Assembly (NCBI GenBank): GCA_014529385.2
Contig: CM043959.1
Coordinates: 13,486,809 to 13,550,808, forward strand
DNA length: 64,000 nt
Source of the DNA: Adiantum capillus-veneris
Taxonomy: Eukaryota; Streptophyta; Polypodiopsida; Polypodiales; Pteridaceae
Direction of reading: 5' to 3'
The notes under the pieces were generated by a model that saw only the letters and a list, made by a program, of their open reading frames with translations, was not told where the DNA came from and did not search any database. Below, in pieces: positions 20,424-33,078 of the stretch (the first letter of the stretch is position 1; every line of letters starts with the position of its first letter). Both the position numbers and the translations under genes were made by a program.

Positions 20424-21996
20424 TCCACCCTTGGCCATGAAATAAAACCGTTGACCTTGCCATGTGACGAGGGAAAAAGAGAGAGATAGAATGGTTGATG
20501 TTGACATAGAGAGAAGGGATGGAGATGTTGACATATCTACACATAATAGGACATAGAGAAAAGAAGGGGACATACTCTTACACACAAGAGGATGACACAG
20601 AGAAGCTCCATAGCCCAAGGAATAGAGTAAGAGAGGGAGAAGGAAAAAATTAAGAGCATCTACACAAGAATTGCCTAAAGATTGTAGCCCCAAACTCTAT
20701 GGCACCTCTTGTGGAGTTTCGTATTTAATATTTGATATTACTTGTTAGTGCCAAAAAATTGGAGGCCTCTCTTTTACTCTTAGTTTCACTTTAGTTACAA
20801 GTGGAGCGTATCACTTATTGCATGACCCTCTTAAGGTGAGTTATCACTATCCTATTTACAAAGCAGCCATAGTGGCTTATTGAAAAAATATCTAAAACAT
20901 TGTGCAAACATAAAACGGTTGAGAATTCCAATCTACAAGTTAGCAACTCAGAGTATAAAATAGAAAGATAGCATAGTAATTATCCATTACGCTCCAACTA
21001 TCCAAATTGTAGTTTACCACATACAATAGGAGGATGCCCAGTCTCGTAACATCGCTTACTCTAGGGATAGCAACTTTCCTCAGTTGCTCAATAGAGAATT
21101 ATTTGGACCATCTGTGACAAAAGGTGTAAAGAAGATCTGGAGAGCTTTGGGAAAAAGAAAATCAGGCACCCATTTAGCAACCTGTCTTGGGTGGCATTTA
21201 AAAGTAAAAAATAATGATTATGAACCATGTCAGTGTGTGCGGTGGTGGTTTCATGATCAACTATTTGTTCAGGAATGAGTTGCTCTTCTTGATTTACAAG
21301 TGTGGATGGTTCGGTTCTCCATTATGATGTGTAGGTAGGGGTCCTCGAAAGAGTCGTAATAATAAACCACTATGAAATGCATTGTGATTGTACCAGTGTG
21401 AAGGTAATTAACTATTAAATGCATTGCAAGGTTCCGTATCATGTTTAAATATGCTTGGACATTACACCATAACCCAAAATATAGTGACTATCCAAGCATG
21501 AGCTGAGGCCACGGAGAATGGACAAAATTTTAATAGTCCTCTTGTCTAGCATATCCTGTATTCAAACTAGAGAAGGGACACAAAGAGTGTCCACAAATGG
21601 GAATATCTGAAAAGGAAAACTTCACCCAAAAATTTAGTACCTCATGGGACTAGTAGCCCGATGTTACAATGTAGAGAATCGGAAAATATGCAGTACCTAT
21701 TTTCTTGTTGAATTGCACTTCTTAGCAAAATACTTAGTTACAAATAGTGGTGTATTGCATAGGGCGCACAGGTTTTTGCCTCTATTCTCAAATTGAGTTA
21801 GCATAGTAGCAGTAAATAAATCAATGATACAAGGTTAGTAGCAATTGTATAACATGGCTTTTGACTTTTTCTCCAATAGGAGTTCAAACAATTGGAAGTT
21901 GAAAATTTATTGATTTGGAAGTTTGGATAGGCTTCATCTCGTATAGTGTGCCATGTAGTGAATTTGAAGCCGTTGGCAACGATAGTTTGCTAAAAA
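20424..21996 (-). mobile_element. TE-D segment, minus orientation (1)
   Basis: Reverse complement of TE-D: part of the LTR (20,424-about 20,760), the upstream non-coding part with the chromodomain-like remnant (about 21,100-21,330) and distal leader. The same TE-C/TE-D junction occurs at 34,684, so 17,381-21,720 and 31,908-35,984 are one duplicated block. No gag, RT or integrase. It breaks at 21,996 into another TE-D piece. Confidence 0.6.
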
Positions 21997-22271
21997 GTGG
22001 CTACGAATAGCCTTGATTTGCAAACTTGATTTTGCAAATTTGAAAATCAATCCTTTTTGTTTTTGATTGCCAATTTTCTTCAAACCAAAAGCTCTGATAC
22101 CATGTTGGGGAAAAGGTGGGCTTCCACCCTCGGCCATGAAATACAACCATTGACCTTGCCGTGTGGAGAAGAGAAAAGAGAGAGATAGAAGGGTTGATGT
22201 TGACATAGAAAGGGATGGAGATGCTGACATATCTACAACATAATAGAACGTAGAAAGTAGAAGGGGGTAGT
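21997..22271 (-). mobile_element. TE-D segment, minus orientation (2): PBS and partial LTR
   Basis: Contains GCTCTGATACCA at 22,091-22,102 (reverse complement of TGGTATCAGAGC) followed by the LTR end (TGTTGGGG...). The LTR is cut at 22,271 after about 165 bp. Confidence 0.65.
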
Positions 22272-23255
22272 TGAGTACTACTTCAACGGTTTGAGAACTA
22301 TATTTCAATATCATCGGCTATCTTTGATCGAAGCTTGCAACATGGAGTGAGATGTCATGGGTAATCCTTGTAGCTTCCAATCTCTCAATCGGAGCCTTGA
22401 TCTCCCATGTCTTCTACACTCAAGCCAAAATCATCACTTTCCAAGTTCCCTTTTTGGATGTCGAACCGGAATCACCGATTGACTCAAACACATTCTTCAA
22501 GATCTGATTCTTTTTTTCCCTTGTCGAATCTTGATGGTCGTTAAGCAAAATTGATGGATCATTTTTCAATTAATTGCCGATTAACCTTGATTTGCAAACT
22601 CAATTCTGCAAATTTGAAAATTGATCCTAAAGTTTGTTTTTGATTGCCAATTTTCTTCAAACCAGAAGCTCTAATACCACTGTTGGGGTCAAGGGTGGGC
22701 TTCCACCTTTAGACATGAAATACAACCATTGACCTTGCCATGTGGAGAAGGAAAAAGAGAGAGATAGAAGAATTGATGTTGACATAGAGAGAAGGGATGG
22801 AGATGTTGACATATCTACACATAATAGTACACATAGAAGAGAAGGGGACAAACTCTTACACACAAGAGGATGACACATAAAAGCTCCATATTCCAAGACA
22901 TAGGGTAAGAGAGGAGGAAGGAAAAAATTGAGAGCATCTACGGAAAAATGTCCTAAAGATTGTAGCCCCAAACTCCACGACACCTCTTGTGGAGTTTGGT
23001 ATTTAATATTTGATATTACTAGTTAGTGCCAAAAAATTGGAGGCCCCTCTTTTACCCTCTTAAGCTGAGTTATCACTATCCTAGTTAGAAAGCAGCCATC
23101 GTGTCTTATTGATAAAAGATATAAACCATTGTGCAGATATAAAATGGCCGAGGAATTTATTTATTGCCAATGCCTTCTCCTCAATTCCTAGAATTCCAAT
23201 CTACAAGTCATCTACTGATCATTAGAAAAAAATAGAAAGACATCACAGTCCTCCC
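22272..23255 (-). mobile_element. TE-D segment, minus orientation (3)
   Basis: Leader (22,272-22,667), PBS with one change (22,668-22,679), LTR, and the region upstream of the LTR. At about 23,255 the orientation flips: the sequence to the right is plus-strand TE-D leader (TGTGAC.AACCCTTACACACACA). Confidence 0.6.
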
Positions 23256-24970
23256 TCTGTGACAACCCTTACACACACATACGGATTGACTTCGACCTCC
23301 ACCAAATCGAACCTAGAAACCATCAAAGTGGTCACCCAAAGCTCTTGAACTAGTTGTACTTCATGCTCTTGGGCCGAGGAAGAGATTGTTGGTTGCCATC
23401 AACCTCTGAGCACTCGACGCTATTGCTGCTTATTGACTGAGTTCTTTTTAGAACTCTTTTTGACCTTATTTTCACACAAAAGGTGAGGCCCTTATTGAAC
23501 TACAAAGTTGGCCAGCCAAAGACCTATTCACCCCCTCTCTCCTTTAGTTGATTAAGCCCTCTCTATCCTAGTCGACCCTTGTCGATTACGTATCTCCCAA
23601 ACTTTGACAAGTACATTGGATTAACAACCCTCTTGAATTACATTGTATATGCTATGCAACACCACCACCTTTTACTCTGAAAAATTGTACGCATGTTTCC
23701 TTGATTTTACTAGCTATCCAACTAAACCTATCAGGACTAGCTATTCTATGTTACTAGGTAAAAGTATCTTGACACCCAGGTGATGATCCAACTCTAGAAT
23801 TTTGAATCTTCTTCTACTAGAAAATCACTCATTGTGTAGAGAATTCACAAAATTTACACTTTCTTTTATATGACTATCAATACAGATGTGCAGTTGTACT
23901 TTTTCTCTCTCTTTCTAGAGATGAAACAAAACACAACTAGTACCACTTTTTAGCAAATTGTCGTTGCCAATAGCTTCAAATGTACTACATGGGACATTGT
24001 ACGAGATGAAGCCTATCCAAACTTCCAAATCAATGAACTTTCAACTTCCAATTGTTTGAACTCCTATCGAAGAAAAAGTCAAAATCCATGTTATACAGTT
24101 GCTACTAGACTTGTATCACTAATTTACTTACTGCTACTATGCTAAGTCAATCTTAGAATAGAGACAGAAACCTATGCACCCTATGCAATACACCACTATT
24201 GGTAACTAAGTATTTCCCCAAGAAGTGCAATTCAACAAGAAAATAAGGTACAACATATTTTTCCATTGTCTACATTGTAACATTTGACTACTAGTTCCAT
24301 GAGGTACTAAATTTTAGGTGAAGTTTTTCTTTTCAGATATTCCCATTTGTTGACACTCTTTGTCTCCCTTCTCTGGTTTGAATACAGGATATGCTAGACA
24401 TGAGGACTTTTAACATTTTGTCCATTCTCCGTGCCCTCAACTCATGCTTGGATAGTCATTATATTTTGGGTTACGATGTGATGCCCAAGTATATTCAAAC
24501 ATGATACCTGACCTTGTAATGTATTTAATAGTTAATCACCTTCCGGAACACTGGCACATTCATAATTCATTTCACAGTGGTTTATTATGACTCTTTCGAG
24601 GATCCCTACCTACACATTCAAGAGGAGAAAATCATTCCTAACCAAATAGTCGATCATGAAACCACCACTGCACACATTGACATGGTTCATAATTGTTATC
24701 TTTTGACTTTCAAATGCCACCCTAGAGAAGATACTAAATGGATGCTTGCTTTTTATTTCAAAACATCCAAATCTTCTTCAAACCTTTTGTCACAATGATG
24801 GTCCAACTAATTCTCTTTTGAGCAAATGAGGGCAATTGCTATCCCTCGAGTAAGGGATGTTACGAGACTGGGCACCGTCCTGTTGTATGTGGTCCACTAC
24901 AATTGGGATAGCTGGAGCGTAATGGATAATTGCTGTGCTATCTTTCTATTTTGTTCTAATGGTGAGTTGA
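23256..24970 (+). mobile_element. TE-D segment, plus orientation (4)
   Basis: Plus-strand TE-D from mid-leader through the chromodomain-like remnant (24,577-24,798). At about 24,970 it jumps back to GAGGTACTAAA...TTTTAGGTGAAG, a stretch already passed at about 24,300, so the next part is a tandem repeat. No gag or pol is seen between leader and remnant. Confidence 0.6.
24577..24798 (+). pseudogene. Chromodomain-like remnant in TE-D
   Basis: A 73-residue frame with NQIVDHETTTAH followed by YLLTFKCHPREDTKWM. This resembles the chromodomain at the end of chromovirus integrases (IxDHR...YLVKWKGxPxxExTWE). Further copies lie at about 25,285-25,500, 27,920-28,120 and 62,245-62,450 (+) and about 21,100-21,330 and 35,380-35,600 (-). 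In chromoviruses this domain directs integration to marked chromatin. Here it is the only coding trace in the family, so TE-D is probably a deletion derivative of a chromovirus. The W/Y cage is incomplete (TFKCHP in place of VKWKGYP). Confidence 0.45.
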
Positions 24971-27900
24971 TGAGGTACTAAAGTTTTAGGTGAAGTTTTT
25001 CTTTCCATAAATTTTCATTTGTTGACACTCTTTGTCTCCCTTCTCTGGTTTAAATATATAGGATATGCTAGACAGGAGGACTTTTAAAATTTTGTCCATT
25101 CTCCATGCCCTCAACTCATGCTTGGATAGACATTATATTTTGGGTTATGGTGTAATGCCCAAGTATATCCAAACATGATACCTGAGCTTGTAATGTTTTT
25201 AATAGTTAATCACCTTCCGACTGACACATTCATAATGCATTTCATAGTGGTTTATTATGACTCTTTTGAGGGCCCCTAGCTATACATCATAATGAAGAAC
25301 CATCCACACTTGTAAATGAAGAAGGGAAACTCATTTTTGACCAAATAGTTGATCATGAAACCACCACTGCACGCACTGACATGGTTCATAATTGTTATCT
25401 ATTGACTTTTAAATGCCACCATAGAGAGTATGCTAAATGGATGCTTGTTTTTTCTTTCAAAACTTCCAAATCTTCTTCACACCTTTTGTCACACTGACAA
25501 TCCAACTAATTCTCTTTTGAGCAGCTGAGGGCAATTGCTATCCCTCGGGTAAGGAATGTTACGAGATTGTGCACCCTCCTGTTGTATGTGGTCCACTACA
25601 ATTGGGATAGTTGGAGCGTAATGGATAAATACCGTGCTATCCTTCTATTTTGTTCTAATGGTGAGTTGATCAGTGGTGAATTTTAATTGTAGGAGTTGCA
25701 AAGAAGGTGTTGGCAATAAATAAATTCCTTGACCATTTTATATTTGGACAGTGTTTTAGATCTTTTATCAATAAGCCACTATTGCTGCTTTTTGTAATTA
25801 GGATAGTGAGAACTCACCTTTAGAGGGTCATCCAATAAGTGGTATGCTCAACTTATAACTAAAGTGGAACTTTTTTGGCACCAACAAGCAATATCAAATG
25901 TTAAGTACCAAACTCCACAAGAGAAGCCATGGAGTTTGGGGGTACAATCTTTAGTCCATTCTTGTGTAGATGCTCTCAATTTTTCCCTTTCCCCTCTCTT
26001 ACCCTATGTATTGGGCTATGGAGTTTCTTTATGTCATCCTCTTGTGTGTAAAAGTTTGTCCCCTTTTTTTCTCTTTGTACTCTTATGTGTAGATATATCA
26101 ACATCAACCCTTCTATCTCTCTCTTTTCCCTTCTCCACATGAAAGGTCAATGGTTGTATTTCATGGCCAAGGATGGAAGGAAGGCCACCCTTGATCCCAA
26201 TAGTGGTATCAGAGCTTCCGATTTGAAGAAAATCAGCAAATAAAAAATAAAATGTAAGGATCGATTTATCAAATTTGCAGAATCCAGTTTGCAAATCAAG
26301 TCTAATTGGCAATTAATTAAAAAACGACCCATCTATTCCGCTTAACGACCATAAGGATTCCACAAGGGAAGAAAAGAATCACATCTTGAAGAGTTTGTTT
26401 AAGTCAATCGGTGATTTTGGTTCCACATTGAAAAAGGGAGCTTGGAAAGTGACTATTTTGGCTTAAATGTAGAAGAGATGGGAGATCAAGGCTCAGATTC
26501 ACATATTGGAAGCTTCAAGGATTACCCATGACATCTCACTCCATGTTGCAAGCCGTTGAAGTAGTACTTGGCTACCTTTCTGAAATCTTGTGTGACCAAC
26601 CCTTAGACAAACATATGGCTTGACTTCAACCTCCATCAAATCGAACATGGAAACCATCAAAGTGGTCACTCAAAGCTTTTGAACTAGTTGTACTTCATGC
26701 TCATGGGCCGAGGAAGAGATTGTTGGTTGCCATCAACCTCTAAGCACTCGACGCTATTGATGCTTGTTGGACTGAGTTCTTTTTAGAACTCTTTTCGACG
26801 TTATTTTCACACAAAAGGTGATTCCCTTATTGAACTACAAAGTTGCCACACAAATTGTAACAAAAACCTATTCACCCCCTCTCCTTTAATTGATTAAGCC
26901 CTCTCTATCGTGGTCGACCCTTGTTGATTACGTACCTCCCAAACTTCGACAAGTACATTCGATTAAACACTCACTTGAATTACATCATATATGCTATGCA
27001 ATACCACCGCTTTTTACTTTGAAAAATTGTACGCATGTTTCCTTGATTTCACTAGCTATCGAACTAAACCAATCAGAACTAGTTATTCTATGTTACTAGG
27101 TAAAAGTATCTTGACACCCAGGTGATGATCCAATTCTACAGTTTTGACTCTTCTTCTACTAGAAAATCACTCATTGTGTAAAGAATTCATAATCTATACT
27201 TTCTTTTATATGACAAACAATACATATGTGCAGTTGTACTTTTTCTCTTTCTTTCTACAGATGACACAAAACACAACTAGTACCACTTTTTAGCAAACTA
27301 TCGTTGCCAACAGCTTCAAATGAACTACATGGCACATTGTACGAGATGAAGCGTATCCAATCTCCCAAGGTAATAAACTTTCAACTTTGAGTTGTTTGAA
27401 CTCCCATTGGAGAAAAAGTCAAAATCCATGTTATACATTTGCTACTAGACTTGTATCACTTATTTATTTACTACTACTATGCTAACTCGATTTGAGAATA
27501 GAGACAAAAACATGTGCACCCTATGCTATACACTACTATTCGTAACTAAGCAGTTCCCTAAGAAATGCAACTCAACAAGAAAATAAGGTAATGCATTTTT
27601 TTCGATTGTCTACATTGTAACATTTGACTACTAGTCCCATGAGGTACTTATTTTTTAGGTGAAGTTTTTCTTTTCAGATATTATGTGGACACTCTTTGTC
27701 TCCCTTCTTTGGTCTGAATACCGGATATACTAGACAGGAGGACTTTTATAATTTTGTCCATTCTCCGTGCCCTCAGCTCATGCTTGGATAGTCATTATAT
27801 TTTGGGTTATGGTGTAATGCCCAAGCATTACACCAAGCATATTCAAACATGATACCTAACCTTGTACTGTATTAAATAGTTAATTATGACTCTTTAGAGG

Positions 27901-28944
27901 ACCCCTAGCTACAGATCATAATAAAGAACTATCCACACTTGTAAATCAAGAAGAGCAACGCGTTCCTGGCCAAATAGTTGATCATGAAACCACCACTGCA
28001 CACACTGACATGGTTCATAATCGTTATGTTTTGACTTTCAAATGCCACCCTAGAGAAGATTCTAAATGGATGCTTAAATTTTCTTTCAAAACTTCCAGAT
28101 CTTTTTCACACCTTTTGTCACACTGACGGTCCAACTAATTCTCTTTTGAACAAATAAGTATAATTGCTATCCGTGGAGTAAGGGATGTTACGAAACTGGG
28201 CACCCTCCTGTTGTATGTGGTCAACTACAATTGGGATAGCTAGAGCGTAATGGATAATTACTGTGCTATCTTTCTATTTTGTTATAATGGTGAGTTGATG
28301 ACTTGTGAATTTTAATTCTAGGAGTTGAAGAGAAGACGTGGAAATAAATAAATTCCACAACCATTTTATAATTGCACAGTGTTTTAGATCTTTTATCAAT
28401 AAGCCACTATTGTTGCTTTGTAAATAGGATAGTGAGAACTCACCTTAAGAGGGTCATACAATAAGTGATATGCTCCACCCATAACTAAGGTGGAACTAAG
28501 TGTAAAAGAGGGCCTCCAATTTTTGGGCACCAACAAGTAATATCAATTGTTAAATACCAAGCTTTACAAGAGATGCCGTGGAGTTTGGGGATACAAACTT
28601 TAGTCCATTCTTGTGCAGATACTCTCAATTTTTCCCTTTCCCCTCTCTTACCCTATGTCTTGGGCTATGGAGCTTCTCTGTGTTATCCTCTTGTGTATAA
28701 AATTTTGTCCCTTTTTTTCTCTTTGTACTCTTATGTGTAGATATATCTACATCTCCATCCCTTCTCTCTATGTCAACATCTATCTCTCTCTTTTCCCTTC
28801 TCCACATGGAAAGGTCAATGGTTGTCTTTCATGGCCAAGGATGAAAGGAAGCCCACCCTTGATCCCAATAGTGGTATTAGAGCTTCCGATTTGAAGAAAA
28901 TCAGCAATCAAAAATAAATTTTAAGGATTGATTATCAAAAACTT
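24971..28944 (+). mobile_element. TE-D tandem segment, plus orientation (5)
   Basis: Two successive TE-D units: LTR and PBS TGGTATCAGAGC at 26,204-26,215, a full leader and upstream region, then LTR and PBS-like TGGTATTAGAGC at 28,872-28,883. PBS-to-PBS distance is 2668 bp. Short ORFs across the LTR (25,864-26,142; 28,613-28,894) read CVDALNF, PLVCKSLSP and similar in every copy and look non-coding. At 28,944 the sequence changes to a minus-strand TE-C Gag fragment. Confidence 0.6.
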
Positions 28945-29742
28945 GCCGATTATCCATGTCCTTGCTCCCCACACTTGAAATATTTATGGTCCTTGTGAAA
29001 AGCTTCAAGCTCTTTAGGAGAGAGTTTGATTTTACCTTTATAAACTCCCTTCTCCTTGGATTGATTGATTGTTGTTGTTGTTGGAATTGCCTTGAAAAGA
29101 ATTTTGGGCATTAGTTTTATCCTTTGCATCACTTTTATCTTTGCTTTCCATGGGCTTGACATTTCGTCTAGCCCCTTGTTGGAAATTGATTCACAAAGCA
29201 ACCACAATGTGGTGGATTACTTTGGTGATAGAACCACGCCATTGGGCATTGACATACTTGGCCATCTCTTTAGGTAATCCCGCACATAATTGTTGCTTTT
29301 TCTTGGCAAAGTTTATCTTTCTAAAGACAATATCCTTGAGATGTTAAATCCCAAAACCTGTCTACATATTTGTGGATAGAATCATGGAGAGAAGCTTTAA
29401 ACTGCACCATTCGGTAAGCACTTTTTCCTTTGCATCGCTTGCAAGGAATTGCTTCATGATGGAACTCAAAGAGTTTTCCATGTCTTTGGGGCTTCATTGT
29501 TGCCACAAAGGCTAGCCCACCATTGATGAACCAATTTTTTGGAAGTGCATAGCTACATGGTGTAGCTTGGAGGACTTTGTGAAGCCCTCGTCTCCAAAGG
29601 CCGCATCAAATTGCTAGATGAAGGTCAATAATTTGTCGGTAGCACCAAAGGTGCCATCATAGGTGAGAAAAGAGATACTCTTTCCCCCCTCTTTGAAATT
29701 CTTGAACTTTTGTGACCTTCGCCATGCAGGGCAAGATTTTGC
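28945..29742 (-). pseudogene. TE-C internal Gag fragment joined to RT
   Basis: Minus-strand Gag from SCPAWRRSQKFKNF to the zinc-knuckle start KCGEQGHG, a diverged copy of part of 31,190-32,140. It is joined at its upstream (right) edge to the RT end at 29,743 and at its left edge to TE-D. It has many stops and is a rearrangement fragment. Confidence 0.65.
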
Positions 29743-30657
29743 GATGAAGCGTCTATAGTAGGCACACATGCCAATAAATCTTCTTAGCTCATGTAGATTC
29801 CTTGGATTAGGCCATGATTTTATTACCTCTAACTTTGATGGATCCATATAAATATCATCTTGAGAGATATTATGACCTAAGTATTGAATCTATTGAAGAA
29901 AAAAGTTGATTTTCTTTTGATTGAGAAAAATCTTGTTCTCTCTCAATGCTTGAAAAATCACTTAAAGATGTTGCTTGTGTTCCTCCAAGGATTTGAAGTA
30001 GATGATGATATCATCAAAGAACACTCTAGTGAATTTACGGTAGGGTCTTAAGATTTTCTCCATTAAAAGATTGAATGTGGCTGGTGCATTGGTCAAGCCA
30101 AAAGGCATGACTAGATATCTATTCATAAAGACCAAACGTTGTACGAAACACGATTTTAGCATATCTTCATCCACTATCCTTATTAGATGATAGCCACTTT
30201 TAAGGTCTATCCTACTATAGTAGGTAGAGCCTTGTAGTTTATCAAACAAACCTTCTACCCAAGGCATGGGAAATTTGTTTTTGATAGTGATATGGCTTAA
30301 TGCTTGATAGTCCACACACATACGGTATGTACCATCTTTATTTTGCACTAAAAAGACTGGAGAACAAAAGTGAGAGGAGCTAGGCCTCACCATCCCTTTG
30401 TCTACCAATTCTTGTACTTGCCTCATGATCTCCTCTTGTTGAGCTTGAGAAACTTGATAAGCAGGCTTGTTAGGTGGTGAGCTTCCTGGTAGGAGTTTAA
30501 TTCGATGGTCATCATCCCGTCGTTTTGGAGGTAAGTCCATAGGGATATCAGTGAACGCATCTTGGAATCCTTTTAGAAAATTAGACAAGTCTAACTCTTC
30601 TTGATTCCTACCATTTACATCAATAAACATTAGGATCTTGTAGGGACTCTTTGACAA
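29743..30657 (-). pseudogene. pol: TE-C reverse transcriptase
   Basis: Minus-strand Ty3/Gypsy RT: ELVDKGMVRPSSSHFCSPVF, KDGTYRMCVDYQALSHITIK, YYSRIDLKSGYHLIRI (first catalytic Asp), MPFGLTNAPATFNLLM, and VFFDDIIIYFKS (the catalytic Asp pair, FDD). After stops near 29,880-29,960 it continues with YMDPSKLEVIKSWPNPRN and CAYYRRFI, the RT/RNase H hinge, and then stops abruptly by joining Gag at 29,742. RNase H and integrase are missing. Upstream in the same strand are protease and Gag. Confidence 0.85.
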
Positions 30658-31090
30658 AAATCATGTATGCAAAAACTGAGCTCTTCATTGATTTATCAAG
30701 AGGATTTACAAGTGGTATAATATGATCAGACTCACTAGCATCTATATACATGCTCTTTCCCCTGTAAGTGACGTAGATTCTCCTTTTAGGGAACTTTCAC
30801 GTTGGCAGCCATGCGAAACCATGGTGCCCTTAGGATAGCATCCTCATGTTGGAGAGGAGAGATTAATAAATCTTCTTTGTCAATGTAGCTTTGGACATGA
30901 AGCCTCAACTTCCCAATCAAGGGAGTAATTGAGGCTTGATGTCCCTTGAAAGTGGTGTCGGCAATTACAATATCCCCCATCTCAAAAGCTTGAATGCCCA
31001 ACTTGGTGGCCTATTCCATTGATATGAAGTTGTGAGTAGAGCCAGGTCAAACAAGATGAAGGCATCATGCTCCCTTACCTTTCCCAAAGC
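30658..31090 (-). pseudogene. TE-C protease
   Basis: Minus strand. The expected protease start appears as HDAFILFDLALLTTSYQ (the DxG motif is lost; D-L-A remains) near 31,030-31,060. After a frame change come KLGIQAFEMGDIVIAD-type sequence, KLRLHVQSYIDKEDLLISPL, and QHEDAILRAPWFRMAANVK, which matches the L-G-x-P-W-x end of Gypsy proteases. A degenerate Lys/Asp-rich linker leads into RT. Confidence 0.65.
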
Positions 31091-32673
31091 AAAGGAGAGA
31101 GGTGATCCTTTGCAATGAGCATTCTTTTTTGGAGCTTCGATAGTGGAACCTCTAGGAGTCTCATTGCAGGCATTTCTCTTGGGGCAGGAACGATAACCAT
31201 CTCCTTGCTCTCCAAACCTTAAACAATTATGGTCCTTGCGAACAACTTCAAGCTCTTCAAGAGAGAGTTTTTTTGTACCTTTATAAAATCCCTTCTCCTT
31301 GGACCGATTGTTGTTGATGTTGTTGTTGGAATTGTCTTGGGAAGAATTTTGGGCATTGGTTTTTCCCTTTGCATCATTTTTATCTTTGCTTTCCATGGGC
31401 TTGACATTCCATCTAGCCCCTTGTTGGAAATTGATGCGTAAAGCAACCATAGTGTGGTGGATTACATTGGTGATAGAACCAAGCCATTGGGAGTTGATGT
31501 ACTTGGCCGTCTCTTTAAGTAATCCCGCACAGATTTGTTGCTTTTGCTCGGCAAAGTCTATCATTTGAAAGACTACTAGTAGCCTTGAGATGTAAATCCC
31601 AAAACTTGTCTACATATTTATGGATAGATTCATGGGAGAGAAGCTTCAAACCGTGCCATTCGGTAAGCACTTTGTCCTTTGCATCGCTTGCAAGGAATTG
31701 CTTCCATGACGGAAAATTGTAGACAGTAGCCTTGAGATGTAAATCCCAAAAATTGTCTACATATTTGTGGATGAACTCATGGGAGAGAAGCTTCAAACCG
31801 CGCCATTCGGTAAGCACTTTGTTCTTTGCATCGCTTGCAAGGAATTGCTTCATGACGGAAACTCGTAGAGGTTTCCATGTCTTTGGGGCTTCGATGTTTC
31901 CACAAAGGCTAGCCCACCATTGACTAGCCAATTTCTAGAAGTGCATAGCTACATGGCGTAGCTTGGAGCAATCCGTGAAGCCCTGATCTCCAAAGGCCGC
32001 ATCAAATTGCTGGATGAAGGCCAATGCTTTGTCGGTAGCACTAAAGGAACCATCATAGGTGACAAAAGAGATACCATTTCCTCCCACTTTGAGCTTCTTG
32101 AGATTTGGTGAACTTCGCCATGCAGGGTAAGATTTGCGATGTCCTCCCCTCTTGTATTCTCTAGGAGAATAGTCATAGCTTTTGTTGAACAAGGAGGAAG
32201 GTGAATAAGAAGGAGAAGAGGGTGACCTCTTTCTTGCCCTTTTCTTCCTTTGTTTCCTCTCTTCCCTTTTGGAGTGACGAGGAGAAGGATTGTGTGTTGA
32301 CCATTTCCTCTTGGGAGGAGTTGGCAACCGTCTAGACTGTCGTCTTCAGGGAGACACATCTTCAGAGGAACTTAGGGATTCATTACTTTCTTGCTCTTTT
32401 TATTTTTCCTTTTGGATTGGAGAGAGTCTTCTTTTGGAGGTCTAATCAAGAGGCCTCTTAAGCTCTGTCTCCTCTTGGAGAGAGAGGAAGAAATCCTATA
32501 AGCGCACGAAGTTGTTGAGTAACTTTGGTCTGCAAAGCAGAGTTGCCCATAGCTTGCTACAACCTAGTAACAAGATAATTCACAAACATGGGGGCATCAT
32601 CATTAGCACCTTCATGTGCAAAATCAAAGTTATCAATGTTCATTCTACTCTCTTGGTTATTGTCAGCAACCAT
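31091..32673 (-). pseudogene. gag: TE-C Gag (right copy)
   Basis: Minus strand, starting at ATG 32,673 (MVADNNQESR). It has the Arg/Ser tract (RKRSPSSPSYSPSS) and the Gag domain (SYPAWRSSP, VTYDGSFSATDKALAFIQQF, DCSKLRHVAMHF). The stretch FLASDAKNKVLTEWRGLKLL...FWDLHLKA occurs twice in a row (about 31,570-31,730 and 31,730-31,860), an internal tandem duplication. A single zinc knuckle reads CLRFGEQGDGYRSC, with the second Cys changed to Phe and His to Asp. Several stops; not functional. Confidence 0.7.
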
Positions 32674-33067
32674 GCTAATTAAACTTATGTATAGAATTAC
32701 TTTGTGCTTTGGTACCCTAAAAAACCTTAGTGGCTACTCTTCTTTACCTTTGAAAATCAGCTCTCAAGCAGCCACACTCGTGGTTTAAACACTGTTGATT
32801 GCAAAGACTAGTGGAGAAGGTCTAAGATTGCTCAATTGATTATGGTTCCTGTTGAGCTCGCTTGTAGCTCAATAATGGTAAAGCCAAAGGCAAGCCCAAA
32901 GCGGTTCCATTATTAAGACTATAGTTCCCAATGGTGTACCTCGAACTAAGTCCTTCTCAACCAAGATAATAGATCCCTGTCCCACTTACCCTATTGCAAT
33001 AAACTGGCCCAACCTTTCATGGACAACTTAAGGTCTCTTCTTAAGCAAGAAAAGAGAAACCAATATC
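32674..33067 (-). other. TE-C leader (right copy)
   Basis: Non-coding leader between Gag and PBS, about 95% like 18,138-18,530 by eye. Confidence 0.6.
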
Positions 33068-33078
33068 TCTGATACCAA
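33068..33078 (-). other. TE-C primer-binding site (right copy)
   Basis: TCTGATACCAA is the reverse complement of TTGGTATCAGA, the tRNA-iMet-type site, directly beside the LTR end (TGTAATGG on the plus strand). Confidence 0.7.
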
